Below, piece by piece: positions 50,835-58,558 of a stretch of DNA of 64,000 bases (position 1 is the first letter of the stretch; each line of letters starts with the position of its first letter). The notes below the pieces were generated by a model. That model saw only the letters and a list, made by a program, of their open reading frames with translations. It made no database searches and was not told the origin of the DNA. A program made the position numbers and the translations under genes. Origin of the DNA: JAIVGV01 sp035295985 (GTDB taxonomy: Bacteria > Acidobacteriota > Blastocatellia > Pyrinomonadales > Pyrinomonadaceae); assembly GCA_035295985.1 (NCBI GenBank), contig DATHBT010000101.1:27456-91455 (forward strand). Direction: 5' to 3'.

Positions 50835-51476
50835 TTAGGTAGAATGGGGAGAAAGACCCTCTGGGGTGGCGTCAGAGTCCCCGCGTCCCGCGCCGGGGAA
50901 GAGAGTGGTTTGCGCGCTCTCGACCTTGCGCTCGACGGTGCAGATGGTGTCGTTGTGGCCGACGCCGTGGCACACCAGGAGTAGTTCGATAATCTCGAAA
51001 CCCCGGTGAAGCCCCATGCCCATGCTGTTCCAGCCGAAGGAGAGCACCACACCGCCGACCGGCATCATCCCGGCGAGCGTGTTGCGTTCGGGATGCCAGT
51101 TCGTTTTCATGGCGTCGTGTCGCCCCATCTTCAAGCCGACGCCTTCGTAGCACTCTTTGATTTGCCGGGGGCTGTAGGGCGGATCGAAGAGCGCAAGATC
51201 GGGCCGCGCGCCACTGTTGCGAAGGCGGACGAGGAACTCATCGGCCATCAGGTGCGAGTCGGCGGCTGTCTCCGGGTTCAGATCGTTCGTATAGGTGGCG
51301 AGCCGCTTGTTACGCGCGAACGGGTCAACGGATACTTTCGACTGCGCGAGGTACTTGCGGACGAGCGCGCGGATCGGCGGTATGTCAAAGGTGTTCTTAG
51401 ACGGCATCGCCCACACGCGCCGCATAGGTATCTGCGCCGTGCTGGCGTACTCGACTTGTTCGAGAACTGCGCTCAT
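50835..51476 (-). CDS. Adenine-specific DNA methyltransferase (DPPY type)
   Basis: 213 residues. Catalytic DPPY at 98-101 (ALFDPPYSPRQIKECYEG). The VDPFARNKRLATYTNDLN segment resembles the SAM-binding motif I region, permuted before the DPPY. Short, with a small target domain. Third methyltransferase of the prophage. ATG 51476 follows AGGTTGA. Confidence 0.8.
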   Translation of the reverse strand: MSAVLEQVEYASTAQIPMRRVWAMPSKNTFDIPPIRALVRKYLAQSKVSVDPFARNKRLATYTNDLNPETAADSHLMADEFLVRLRNSGARPDLALFDPPYSPRQIKECYEGVGLKMGRHDAMKTNWHPERNTLAGMMPVGGVVLSFGWNSMGMGLHRGFEIIELLLVCHGVGHNDTICTVERKVESAQTTLFPGAGRGDSDATPEGLSPHST

Positions 51477-51578
51477 AAAATTCAACCTACCGGCACTGTC
51501 TGCGCCCGCCCCTATTCCGCTGAATCCGCCCCCGCCCCCGTTGCCTCACCCGCCCCTCCTGTGGTTGAATGCGCGGTC

Positions 51579-51707
51579 ATGGGACACTCAGATAAAGGGA
51601 TCATCCTCGGCGGCGACGGCTGCACAGACACCATCTGGCCCGACTGTAAAGGGATCATTCAGACCGGCGACGGATACCTCGGCACGATCTTGACCGGCGG
51701 CGATTAG
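51579..51707 (+). CDS. 42-residue glycine-rich repeat peptide
   Basis: Three imperfect units: KGIILGGDG, KGIIQTGDG and LGTILTGGD, with two Cys between. The repeat is also visible in DNA (aaagggatcat twice). Rightward between two leftward genes with no strong ribosome site. It may be an expressed peptide, for example a precursor or inhibitor, or a chance frame. Confidence 0.4.
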   Translation: MGHSDKGIILGGDGCTDTIWPDCKGIIQTGDGYLGTILTGGD

Positions 51708-51716
51708 GCCGCGCGC

Positions 51717-52412
51717 TCACCCCTCACCCGCCACTTCCGCCCGCATGACAGAGGCCGACGCGAGATTCATAGCCCTGCGCGCCTTCCTAAGTAGCCGCGG
51801 CTCGTCGAAACGGCGGAACGTCTGCATGGCTTCGAGCGCGAAGCCTTCGGCCTCGTAGAATCGCTTCTCGCCTATCAACACTTCCGCCGTAGATAAGTTG
51901 ACTTCTGCCGCCTTGACCGGCTTATCCGCGAACAGCGCACGCGCCTGATCGAACAAATCATGCGCCTCGTCAAAGCGGCCGAAGCGGGCCTTAAGGAGCG
52001 CGAGGTTGTTCAGGGCGCAGCCCGCCTCTTCGCGCTGTTCGTCCGTTCGGAGCTGGTAGTCGATCCCGGCCTGAAACTCGATAAAGGCGCGGTCTATCAG
52101 ATCGGGGTTGCCGGCCGCGGCGTCCTTGTAGAGCGCGCCGCGCGTCATGTGGAACCAGCCGCGCTGGCGGTTGCTCCCCGCGTCGATGCGGGGGACGAAC
52201 TGATTCAACAGCCCCAAACCTTCGGCATACCGCCCATCGGCGGCCTCCACCTTGGCGGCGAGGATCACGGCGTCTATGTCGCCGGCACCGACGAGCGGGG
52301 CCAATACTTTGCGCGCCCCTTCAATGTCCGACCGCGAGAGCAGTGAGGCAGCCAGGGCGCACTGGTCGCTTAAAAAGTCGGGCGCGTTTTTAAGTGTTTC
52401 CGTCGCGATCAT
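51717..52412 (-). CDS. TPR-repeat protein, 231 aa
   Basis: At least four helical tetratricopeptide-like pairs (AGDIDAVILAAKVEAADGRY, EAGCALNNLALLKARFGRFD, EAHDLFDQARALFADK, AEVLIGEKRFYEAEGFALEA). No HTH or enzymatic domain is seen. TPR domains bind peptides or proteins. It is divergent from the secreted peptide gene at 52460, with 47 bases between starts. Confidence 0.8.
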   Translation of the reverse strand: MIATETLKNAPDFLSDQCALAASLLSRSDIEGARKVLAPLVGAGDIDAVILAAKVEAADGRYAEGLGLLNQFVPRIDAGSNRQRGWFHMTRGALYKDAAAGNPDLIDRAFIEFQAGIDYQLRTDEQREEAGCALNNLALLKARFGRFDEAHDLFDQARALFADKPVKAAEVNLSTAEVLIGEKRFYEAEGFALEAMQTFRRFDEPRLLRKARRAMNLASASVMRAEVAGEG

Positions 52413-52459
52413 CTGTAGAATCCCTTCCGACTACCGAGGTCTGTTGAGGTGAACCCCTG

Positions 52460-52699
52460 ATGAAACGACTACTGCCCTTGCTGCTCGCCCTTGCCCTCTG
52501 CGCCCCCGCCTCCGCCGGCACGATGTATCCCGGCTACGGCCCCTGCTACCCCGAAATCCACGACGACTGCCCGCCCCCGTGCCAACCCGGCGTCGATTGC
52601 CCCGACGACGACGGCGGGACTCAGTCGGCGTCCGCCGGAGAGGGCGAACTGAGCCATGCCGCGCTCGATCTTCTCCGCGCCGTGCTGGCCCTCTTCTAG
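52460..52699 (+). CDS. Small secreted Cys-rich protein, 79 aa
   Basis: Signal peptide MKRLLPLLLALALCAPASAG. Then a short region with five Cys (YGPCYPEIHDDCPPPCQPGV, VDCPDDDGG) likely forming disulphides. A helical tail follows (SHAALDLLRAVLALF). GAGGTG lies eight bases from ATG. Rightward and divergent from the TPR gene. May be an exported signal, exclusion factor or surface protein. Confidence 0.7.
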   Translation: MKRLLPLLLALALCAPASAGTMYPGYGPCYPEIHDDCPPPCQPGVDCPDDDGGTQSASAGEGELSHAALDLLRAVLALF

Positions 52700-52702
52700 T
52701 CC

Positions 52703-53275
52703 TCAGACCGCCTGCCTAGCTTTCTTGTCGCCGATCATCGGCACGCCCGACGCCTGCGCCTCCTTGCGGCGTATTTCGGCGTCGATGAGCGCCATGCCCT
52801 GCTCCGCGTGCGTCCACAGGGACGCCAGTTCGTCGCGAATTTTGTTCAGGTCGTTGATGCTCATCTCGCCCTGCTGCCTGCCGCCCGCTTCGGAGATCGC
52901 CGTCGCGACGTGGAGGTTGATCTCCGCGAGCGTGCGCTGAATGTCTCCGCGCCCGGCCGACCCGTTCAGGCATCGCCGCGCCCACCTCACGGCCCCGTGC
53001 GCCAACTCCAGCGACAGCGGCGGGTCGCACCGCTCCGCCAGGTCTATCTCCGCGCGCTTGCGGATGACTTCGTAGTAGGCCGCGACTAAAGAGGGGCTGC
53101 CCGATCCGAACTCGCCCAGCGGCTCGCATATCCGGTAGGCCATGTTCGGCGTCACGCGCAGGACTTCGGCCAACTCCTCGCCCCTCTTGAGCCACACGCT
53201 GTTGCGGTGGATGAAGGCACGGCGGAGGTCGTCGTTTCCGGGGTTGTCGGCTTGGACGATGACTCTGATGTGCAC
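52703..53275 (-). CDS. Putative HTH-containing regulator, 190 aa
   Basis: GTG start. Residues about 30-55 look like an HTH (KRGEELAEVLRVTPNMAYRI). The rest is helical (EVIRKRAEIDLAERCDPPLS, INDLNKIRDELASLWTHAEQ). Position just downstream of the Cro-like gene in the leftward early operon suggests a lambda CII- or replication-initiator-like role. Not recognised by family. Confidence 0.55.
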   Translation of the reverse strand: MHIRVIVQADNPGNDDLRRAFIHRNSVWLKRGEELAEVLRVTPNMAYRICEPLGEFGSGSPSLVAAYYEVIRKRAEIDLAERCDPPLSLELAHGAVRWARRCLNGSAGRGDIQRTLAEINLHVATAISEAGGRQQGEMSINDLNKIRDELASLWTHAEQGMALIDAEIRRKEAQASGVPMIGDKKARQAV

Positions 53276-53386
53276 GATAAAATTCCGTAAAAAGCGCGTA
53301 CCGTTTTTAAGCCGTTTTACCCTTCGTCTCTGCTAACTTCCCATCGCGCCGTCCGTGGGCGGCGCTCCCCTCCGTAGGGGAGGGGG

Positions 53387-53641
53387 CTATACGGCGTCGT
53401 CGGGGAACGCCCACGCAGACTTCGGCACGCCGGCCGTCCAGCACGATGCGTGCGCCCCGCGGGATTTATTGCCCGCGCTGTAGCCAGCGAACACCGCCCC
53501 GGCTTCGAGGTCTGCCATAGTCAGCAGCCGCCCGCAGACGCGGCACGGCTCGCCCGCGTACATGGGTAAAATGAGCCGGCGCGCACGCTCTTTCGAGAGC
53601 GTCAGAAAGTTTTCGTCCGTTTGGTCGTGTGTTGCGCTCAT
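53387..53641 (-). CDS. Small zinc-binding phage protein, 84 aa
   Basis: GEPCRVCGRLLTMADLEAGA, then FAGYSAGNKSRGAHASCW. The CxxC plus H-x3-C pair predicts a small treble-clef fold found in many phage early regions. Function unknown. Between it and the previous gene are two GC hairpins (53342-53384). Confidence 0.65.
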   Translation of the reverse strand: MSATHDQTDENFLTLSKERARRLILPMYAGEPCRVCGRLLTMADLEAGAVFAGYSAGNKSRGAHASCWTAGVPKSAWAFPDDAV

Positions 53642-53652
53642 GGGGGCGTCCC

Positions 53653-53889
53653 CTACGCGGCGCGGGCGTTTGACGGCCTCTCGCGCTGCGGCTCACGGCC
53701 CACCGCAGAAACGGGGACTCCCAAGTATTTGGCGAGCTTGGCGCGGATTTCCGGGTACACGAACGTGTAGCGGCGGTGGATGACGCGCGAGACGATTTCC
53801 GGGGTCGCGTTCCACTTCCGCGCCAGCCCCGCCACAGTGTCGCCCCGCTTCAATATCTCGACCTTGATTTCCAGAGCTGACAGTGCCAT
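53653..53889 (-). CDS. Cro-like HTH protein, 78 aa
   Basis: A single HTH (DTVAGLARKWNATPEIVSRV, then YPEIRAKLAKYLGVPVSAVG). AAGGAG stands seven bases before ATG 53889. First gene of the leftward early operon, about 35 bases from its promoter start. It most likely binds the same TAGTACA dyads and opposes the repressor, as Cro or Ner do. Confidence 0.82.
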   Translation of the reverse strand: MALSALEIKVEILKRGDTVAGLARKWNATPEIVSRVIHRRYTFVYPEIRAKLAKYLGVPVSAVGREPQRERPSNARAA

Positions 53890-53930
53890 TCTCGACTCCT
53901 TTACGTGCCTGCTATTGCAGGCTGCGTATA

Positions 53931-53959
53931 AGCATATAGTACATCCTGTACTAAGTCAA
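53931..53959 (-). promoter_or_regulatory. Leftward early promoter PL with repressor operator in the spacer
   Basis: On the minus strand: TTGACT (53959-53954), 17-bp spacer, TATGCT (53936-53931). The spacer is exactly the dyad TAGTACA-tcc-TGTACTA (53937-53953). A bound repressor would block polymerase. The same dyad also lies just upstream of the repressor start at 53972, allowing autoregulation. Confidence 0.88.
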
Positions 53960-53971
53960 GGGGCAATATTC

Positions 53972-54481
53972 TTGTCTCAAAATGGCAAAGGCGAGGGCAG
54001 GACGGGGCGGCCCCCTAATCCTGTCCCTGACGACTCATTTGGCGGGCAATTGCGGGCGGCCAGAAAAGCGGCTGGATATGCCAGTGCTCAGGCATTTGCA
54101 GATGATATTCCAGTTGAACGCCCTACCGTGAATAGGTGGGAAGGTAACAAGGTCACACCGCCGCCGCTTGCGTTAGTACGGATCAATCAACTGTTAGGTA
54201 CTGACTTTCCGATCCCGAAATCTTCACGTAAAGCAGCGGGCGCAGCTAAGAAAACAGCAACTAAGCAACGGCAGAGTACAAAGGCGGCAAAGAAAAAACG
54301 GCCATCCACGCCTAGTCAGCGGAGGCCGACTGCCCCCGGACTTGTCCACCCCGGCGATCCTGAGACAACCAAACTAACGCCCGACCAACAGGCGAAGTAT
54401 GATCGCGTTATCGAGCGCACACGCAAGAAGCACATCGACGCGGGTCTAATCAAAGGGGATCAAGGGGACGTAGAAGAATAA
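53972..54481 (+). CDS. XRE-type phage repressor
   Basis: 169 residues. HTH at about 28-60 (LRAARKAAGYASAQAFADDI then ERPTVNRWEGNK). The C-terminus is long, very basic and proline-rich (KKTATKQRQSTKAAKKKRPS). It lacks a LexA/CI-type self-cleavage domain, consistent with the partner protease next door. TTG 53972 follows AAGGGG by eight bases and lies right after the operator; the longer frame would cross PL and is rejected. Confidence 0.85.
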   Translation: MSQNGKGEGRTGRPPNPVPDDSFGGQLRAARKAAGYASAQAFADDIPVERPTVNRWEGNKVTPPPLALVRINQLLGTDFPIPKSSRKAAGAAKKTATKQRQSTKAAKKKRPSTPSQRRPTAPGLVHPGDPETTKLTPDQQAKYDRVIERTRKKHIDAGLIKGDQGDVEE

Positions 54482-54491
54482 GGGGTGTGGC

Positions 54492-54953
54492 ATGTTATCC
54501 CTCGCCAGAAAGTTTCGACGGCAGATCAAGGGGTGGAATCGGAGGCCGCTAACCGAGGATGACTTTCATCGGCTGCGCGAGAGATACGGCGTGGCTCTCT
54601 CCGAAGAGGATTCGGAGGATATGATCTGGAAGGGCATCTATACCGTCATAGACGGCGTGCCGACCATCATCATCAACGCAAAGCTAAAAGGGCTTGAGAG
54701 GTTGTGGACTCTCTTCCACGAACTCGGCCATCACCTCTTACACTCGCCAGCAACCTGTTTTTTCTCTGAGGATACAGTCAGAAAAGCGCAGTCCGAGGCC
54801 AACGTGTTCGCCGCCATCGCCCTCATCCCCGAAAAGTACGTCCGCCAGATGTACCTTTGGGAACTCTACGATTGCGACGAGTTCGCGGCCAAGCTGTTCC
54901 AGATCAGGCTTGAGGTTTTCGAGAGATACGAGAAGAAACAACCTTTGACTTAG
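54492..54953 (+). CDS. ImmA/IrrE-type metallopeptidase
   Basis: 153 residues. Zinc motif HELGH at 76-80 with extra His (HELGHHLLH), and the third ligand Glu102 in SEANVFAAIALIP. In ICEBs1/phi105 and Deinococcus, relatives cleave the neighbouring XRE repressor to trigger induction. Ten bases after the repressor stop. It most likely cuts the repressor at 53972 in response to damage or starvation. Confidence 0.9.
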   Translation: MLSLARKFRRQIKGWNRRPLTEDDFHRLRERYGVALSEEDSEDMIWKGIYTVIDGVPTIIINAKLKGLERLWTLFHELGHHLLHSPATCFFSEDTVRKAQSEANVFAAIALIPEKYVRQMYLWELYDCDEFAAKLFQIRLEVFERYEKKQPLT

Positions 54954-54966
54954 AAACAACTTAATC

Positions 54967-55773
54967 ATGGACAAGTGGCAAACGAGGCGCATCCTCATCC
55001 TCGGCACGACCTACCCCTCGCACTCACAGAAGTACACGGAGACGGTCTGCACCGGCGGCCTGTTTGAAGACACCCTCCAGATGTGCCGGCTGCATCCCGT
55101 TCCCCAACGCTATCTAGAGGCTCAACACCGCGTCCATAAATTCCAGTGGATAACGGCGCGCGTTATGAAGCACGATACTGACCCGCGCCCTGAAAGTTAC
55201 CGCATCGATCCGCAGTCAATCGAGCCGCAGGAAAAACTATCGGATCACGATGAGCGCCGCCGGCTGTTGGAAGAGTCGCCCAACCTCTGCCGCTCGGTTG
55301 AGGAGTTGTTTGAACACTACGAAGGTCACGGGATGTCCCTGGGGATCGTCGTGCCGGAAAGCATTCTGGATTGTTCGGTTGAGATGAGGCGCGAGTCGGA
55401 GCGCGAGGCGTGGCAAAATAAGGAGCGTGCGCGGGCGTTACAGGAGAGACTGTTCGGGGAAAAGCCCAAGCCCCTTGCCTTCCCCGAAGCGCAGTTCTTC
55501 GTTCGGTGGAAGTGCCAAGAGCCGGACTGCCCCACGCACAACATGAGCATACTTCAGTGGGGCATCCACGAACTCTACCGCAAGTACAACGATCCCGAAG
55601 TCGCTAAGGAGAAGGTGTTACAGAAGATGCGGCAGGAATTGAACGAGGGGGAAAAGGACATTTTCCTTTTTCTCGGCAACTTCCGCACGATCATGTACAA
55701 CTTCGGCCTGATGGATTCCTACTCCGCACCGGCTAGGGCAGCGAACAAAGATCAGTTCAGCCTCTTCCGCTGA
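54967..55773 (+). CDS. Conserved protein of the immunity region, 268 aa
   Basis: No named family recalled with certainty. It begins MDKWQTRRILILGTTYPSHS with KYTETVCTGGLFEDTLQMCR and LHPVP; a SxKYxETxCT-type start is familiar from proteins found beside DUF488 genes. It has a zinc-like pair (CQEPDCPTH) and ends DQFSLF. It is 13 bases after the protease gene and overlaps the convergent DUF488 gene by 17 bases. Expressed with the repressor in the lysogen, by position. Confidence 0.65.
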   Translation: MDKWQTRRILILGTTYPSHSQKYTETVCTGGLFEDTLQMCRLHPVPQRYLEAQHRVHKFQWITARVMKHDTDPRPESYRIDPQSIEPQEKLSDHDERRRLLEESPNLCRSVEELFEHYEGHGMSLGIVVPESILDCSVEMRRESEREAWQNKERARALQERLFGEKPKPLAFPEAQFFVRWKCQEPDCPTHNMSILQWGIHELYRKYNDPEVAKEKVLQKMRQELNEGEKDIFLFLGNFRTIMYNFGLMDSYSAPARAANKDQFSLFR

Positions 55774-56329
55774 ACCGGAACCGCGCGGGGTGAATGAAGG
55801 CCGTTTCTTGCAGAGAACGCAGCGGCGACCCCAGGCGGCGGAACGGCCGCATGTCCTCAGACGTGGCTAGTGGTAAGTGTACGGCGCTCACCCTACGATC
55901 CAGCCTCATCAAAAACTCAATCAGCACTGACCTGTGACAGTGTTCGGGTAAACGCTCGTAGCACGTGAGGCACGCGGGCCGACCTTTTTCGACGGCGAGG
56001 CGCACGTACGAGTACAGTTCCTCGACGGCTTCCGGGTGCGCCACAAGATGCTCCCGGTAACGCCCCAAACACTCTTCTGCGCTGGCGGTCGTCTTCCTGA
56101 TGGACGCGGGGTTGCCCGCTGCCGCGACGTGAATGTAATCGATCCCGCCGCGCGCCAGCCCGTCACCAAGCGGCCCTTTGATGAAATCCGGCCGGTTACT
56201 CCACGGCTTCTCCCGAACGTCAATGACTGCGCCTGCGCCCGCCCGTTGCAGCTCGCGGACGTAGGCGGCGAGGTTAAGGCCCTGATAGCCGAGCGTGAAA
56301 ACTCGCATAGGTGTCTCGGTCGCAAACAT
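55757..56329 (-). CDS. DUF488-family protein
   Basis: 190 residues. Signature VFTLGYQGLNLAAYVRELQR, VIDVREKPWSNRPDFIKG, YIHVAAAGNP and CLTCYERLPEHCHRSVLIEF. The conserved His/Cys cluster suggests a nucleotide- or metal-using enzyme, but no reaction is established. It faces the 268-residue gene inside the immunity region. ATG 56329 after GAAGGA is chosen; ATG 56308 is the core start. Confidence 0.8.
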   Translation of the reverse strand: MFATETPMRVFTLGYQGLNLAAYVRELQRAGAGAVIDVREKPWSNRPDFIKGPLGDGLARGGIDYIHVAAAGNPASIRKTTASAEECLGRYREHLVAHPEAVEELYSYVRLAVEKGRPACLTCYERLPEHCHRSVLIEFLMRLDRRVSAVHLPLATSEDMRPFRRLGSPLRSLQETAFIHPARFRFSGRG

Positions 56330-56454
56330 TATCCTTCGCGCCCCTTTTTGTCTAGGCTTATGTTTCCGCTGCCATTCCACCTCTGTACCAGCCACAGCAG
56401 CAACCTCTGAAAACTGAAGTGAAGCCTCTCCGCGAATTATTCTACATTCTCCGC

Positions 56455-56483
56455 TTGACTTAGTACAAGATGTACTATATATT
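56455..56483 (+). promoter_or_regulatory. Rightward early promoter PR with repressor operator in the spacer
   Basis: TTGACT (56455-56460), 17-bp spacer, TATATT (56478-56483). The spacer is exactly TAGTACA-aga-TGTACTA (56461-56477), the same dyad as in PL. It drives the operon at 56548-63239, including the integrase, if no terminator intervenes. Confidence 0.9.
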
Positions 56484-56547
56484 GTTCACATCCTGCACAG
56501 GCAGGCACGAACCGCTAAACACCCTCAGACGAGAAAGGCCGGACCCG

Positions 56548-57072
56548 ATGGACAGCGCAGGGCAGACGAAGGAAAGGCAAGCCGCCGGGACTGAGAAGGC
56601 CGCACGGTGCGAATCGCGCGGCACACCTTTCGGCTACTACTGCGACACGCACGACCGCTACCTCGCCGACTGCTGGGCGGAGCGCGGGGCCGCCGCCGCC
56701 GGGGAGTCGGAAGTCAGGCTTTCGGTGCAACTGCTGGCGGGGGCGCGCTCCGTCACGACCGCCGAAGGCCACCTGCTCCAGCGGTTCGGGGCGATCTGGC
56801 ACGGCTACGTGAAACTCGACGACAGCGACCACACGACGGGCGGCGATGTCATCATGGACGCCGACCGCCGGTTGGTTAAGTTCCCCTCCGCATCCGCCGC
56901 GTACGTCGCCTGCTTGAAGGAGCGCATGAACTCTGAGCGCAAACGCGCGCTGATCCCGTGCGACCCGCGGTACACCGAGCGCGGCCGATACTGCGACGCC
57001 CACAACCGCTACCTGAGCAAATGCTTCGAGGCCCGCGCCGCCATCCGCAAAGCAACGGAGGTTCAGCCGTGA
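56548..57072 (+). CDS. Hypothetical protein with duplicated Cys motif, 174 aa
   Basis: First gene of the rightward operon. Two copies of a Cys motif frame the protein: C-x8-YCDTHDRYLADC near the N-terminus and C-x8-YCDAHNRYLSKC near the C-terminus, likely zinc binding. ATG 56548 with GAGAAAGG upstream. Function unknown. Confidence 0.65.
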   Translation: MDSAGQTKERQAAGTEKAARCESRGTPFGYYCDTHDRYLADCWAERGAAAAGESEVRLSVQLLAGARSVTTAEGHLLQRFGAIWHGYVKLDDSDHTTGGDVIMDADRRLVKFPSASAAYVACLKERMNSERKRALIPCDPRYTERGRYCDAHNRYLSKCFEARAAIRKATEVQP

Positions 57073-57344
57073 CTACACAACAGCCCGCCGCCGCAACCGA
57101 CCAACTGAGGAGAAGCGCCGAAGTCCGGCACGCCGACGATCTGAGGCCGGGCGACCGCGTTCAGGTCTCCGAACTGCGCGGTCTTGAATGGCATACGGTA
57201 ATCGAGGCTAACAACTTCTGGGTTCGCACCGAGGAAGTGCCGACGGGCTTCCGCCGCGCCTTCGTGGTGGATGTGCAGAGGCAGGGCGAGTGCGAGAGCT
57301 GCCGGGCGCAGGACGGCACGCCGCACAACAAGAATTGCGGTTGA
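57069..57344 (+). CDS. Hypothetical phage protein, 91 aa
   Basis: GTGA overlap with the previous gene and GGAGG nearby fix the start. Beta-rich (LRPGDRVQVSELRGLEWHTV), with a CxxC and HNKNC end. Unrecognised. Confidence 0.6.
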   Translation: MTTQQPAAATDQLRRSAEVRHADDLRPGDRVQVSELRGLEWHTVIEANNFWVRTEEVPTGFRRAFVVDVQRQGECESCRAQDGTPHNKNCG

Positions 57345-57413
57345 GTCCCCCCGCCCCCCGCGTCCGTGACACGGCCCGCGTCGGTTTGAACGCTTAAGAG
57401 GAAGAAGAGAGAA

Positions 57414-57914
57414 ATGGGACTCGGCATAACGGCTCACGAAAAACTCGCCTTCATTTCCCCGAAGGACGAAGCGGACGCGGCGCGGCTTGAGCAAGAATAC
57501 GAGGACGGCGAGAACGGCGTGATCAAGATTTGGATCAGCCGCGACTTTCCCCGCGCGGCCGACAAGCTAGCCGACGGGGCGTTCTACCGCTCCGAAGGTA
57601 AAGACTTCCGTTTCCGTGCCGGCGCATACAGTTCCTACAACCGTTGGCGCGAGAGCCTTGCGCGCATGATCGGCGAGACGGCACGCCGCTTCTGGAACGA
57701 TCCCCGCCCCGGCCCGTTCGTGGAACTCATCAACTTCTCTGACTGCGAAGGCGTGATCGGCCCGGAGACGAGCGCAAAGCTGGCGCGTGACTTTCAGGAG
57801 TACGCCGAACGCGCCGAACGGTTCCGCGGCGAGGCCGACTGGCTGACGACCTACCAAAACTTTCGCAAGGCGTTCGAGCTGGCCGCGGGCGGCGGGTGCG
57901 TCCGCTTTCACTGA
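57414..57914 (+). CDS. Hypothetical phage protein, 166 aa
   Basis: Globular (MGLGITAHEKLAFISPKDEA, FRAGAYSSYNRWRESLARMI, FVELINFSDCEGVIGPETSA). The GAYSSYNRWRE and NFSDCEGVIGP phrases are familiar from phage and mobile-element proteins of unknown role. ATG after GAAGAAGAGAG. Confidence is in its being a gene, not in its job. Confidence 0.7.
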   Translation: MGLGITAHEKLAFISPKDEADAARLEQEYEDGENGVIKIWISRDFPRAADKLADGAFYRSEGKDFRFRAGAYSSYNRWRESLARMIGETARRFWNDPRPGPFVELINFSDCEGVIGPETSAKLARDFQEYAERAERFRGEADWLTTYQNFRKAFELAAGGGCVRFH

Positions 57915-57934
57915 CGCCCGCCCTTAGTTGACCG

Positions 57935-58267
57935 ATGCCCTACTCCTCTTTCACCAAACCGAGGAAGCACCGCATGAGCCGCGGCGCGGGGCCGAACAAG
58001 GTGGGCAAGCGGACGAGGCTGTGGCAGAGGGTTCGCAGGGGTCTTAAAGCCGCGTTCGCCGCGATGGGCATCACCCGCTGTGAAGTGTGCGGCACGGACG
58101 AGAATCTAGGCTTCGCCCATGCGAAGAAAAGGCGTCACTTGGAGAGCGAGGCCGACTGGCGCGAGGTCGCGTTGCTGTGCAACCGGGATCACGACGCGCT
58201 GGAGCTGTTAGGCGAAGAGAAGATGATGTCGGCGATAAGGGCAATCATTCAGCGGAGGCAGATATGA
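57935..58267 (+). CDS. HNH-like nuclease, 110 aa
   Basis: CEVCGTDENLGFAHAKKRRH (Cys-x2-Cys and His) and VALLCNRDHDALELL (Cys, His) give a degenerate HNH zinc-finger fold. The basic N-terminus (KPRKHRMSRGAGPNKVGKRT) suits DNA binding. Overlaps the next gene by ATGA. Could be a Lar/NinG-like DNA repair or recombination nuclease. Confidence 0.65.
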   Translation: MPYSSFTKPRKHRMSRGAGPNKVGKRTRLWQRVRRGLKAAFAAMGITRCEVCGTDENLGFAHAKKRRHLESEADWREVALLCNRDHDALELLGEEKMMSAIRAIIQRRQI

Positions 58268-58527
58268 GCGAAGAAACCAATCATGCGCCGGTTTCGGTCT
58301 GCATCGTCGCGGCCGAGTTGATGGACTTGCCGGACAACATCGAGGACGGCATCCGCGAAGACGGCACCATTGGTGACACGGTGTTTGAGACTCACTACTG
58401 CGAGATCGATCACCTCATCATGGGCGACGGTTACTTGCGCGTGATAGCCGACAACGACTTCACAGACGTGGAGACGCGCATCCCCTTCGAGATGCTAGAG
58501 GCGGCCGGCTGGCAGCGCGTCGGTTGA
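58264..58527 (+). CDS. Hypothetical phage protein, 87 aa
   Basis: Acidic (MDLPDNIEDGIREDGTIGDT, IDHLIMGDGYLRVIADNDFT). Translationally coupled to the HNH-like gene. Unrecognised. Confidence 0.6.
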   Translation: MSEETNHAPVSVCIVAAELMDLPDNIEDGIREDGTIGDTVFETHYCEIDHLIMGDGYLRVIADNDFTDVETRIPFEMLEAAGWQRVG

Positions 58528-58558
58528 GGCACTACCGAAAGATTTTAGCGAGGGCGGA

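Noticed and set aside
53342..53384. Two tandem GC hairpins as a terminator
   Set aside because: Neither hairpin is followed by a T-run in either direction; role left open.
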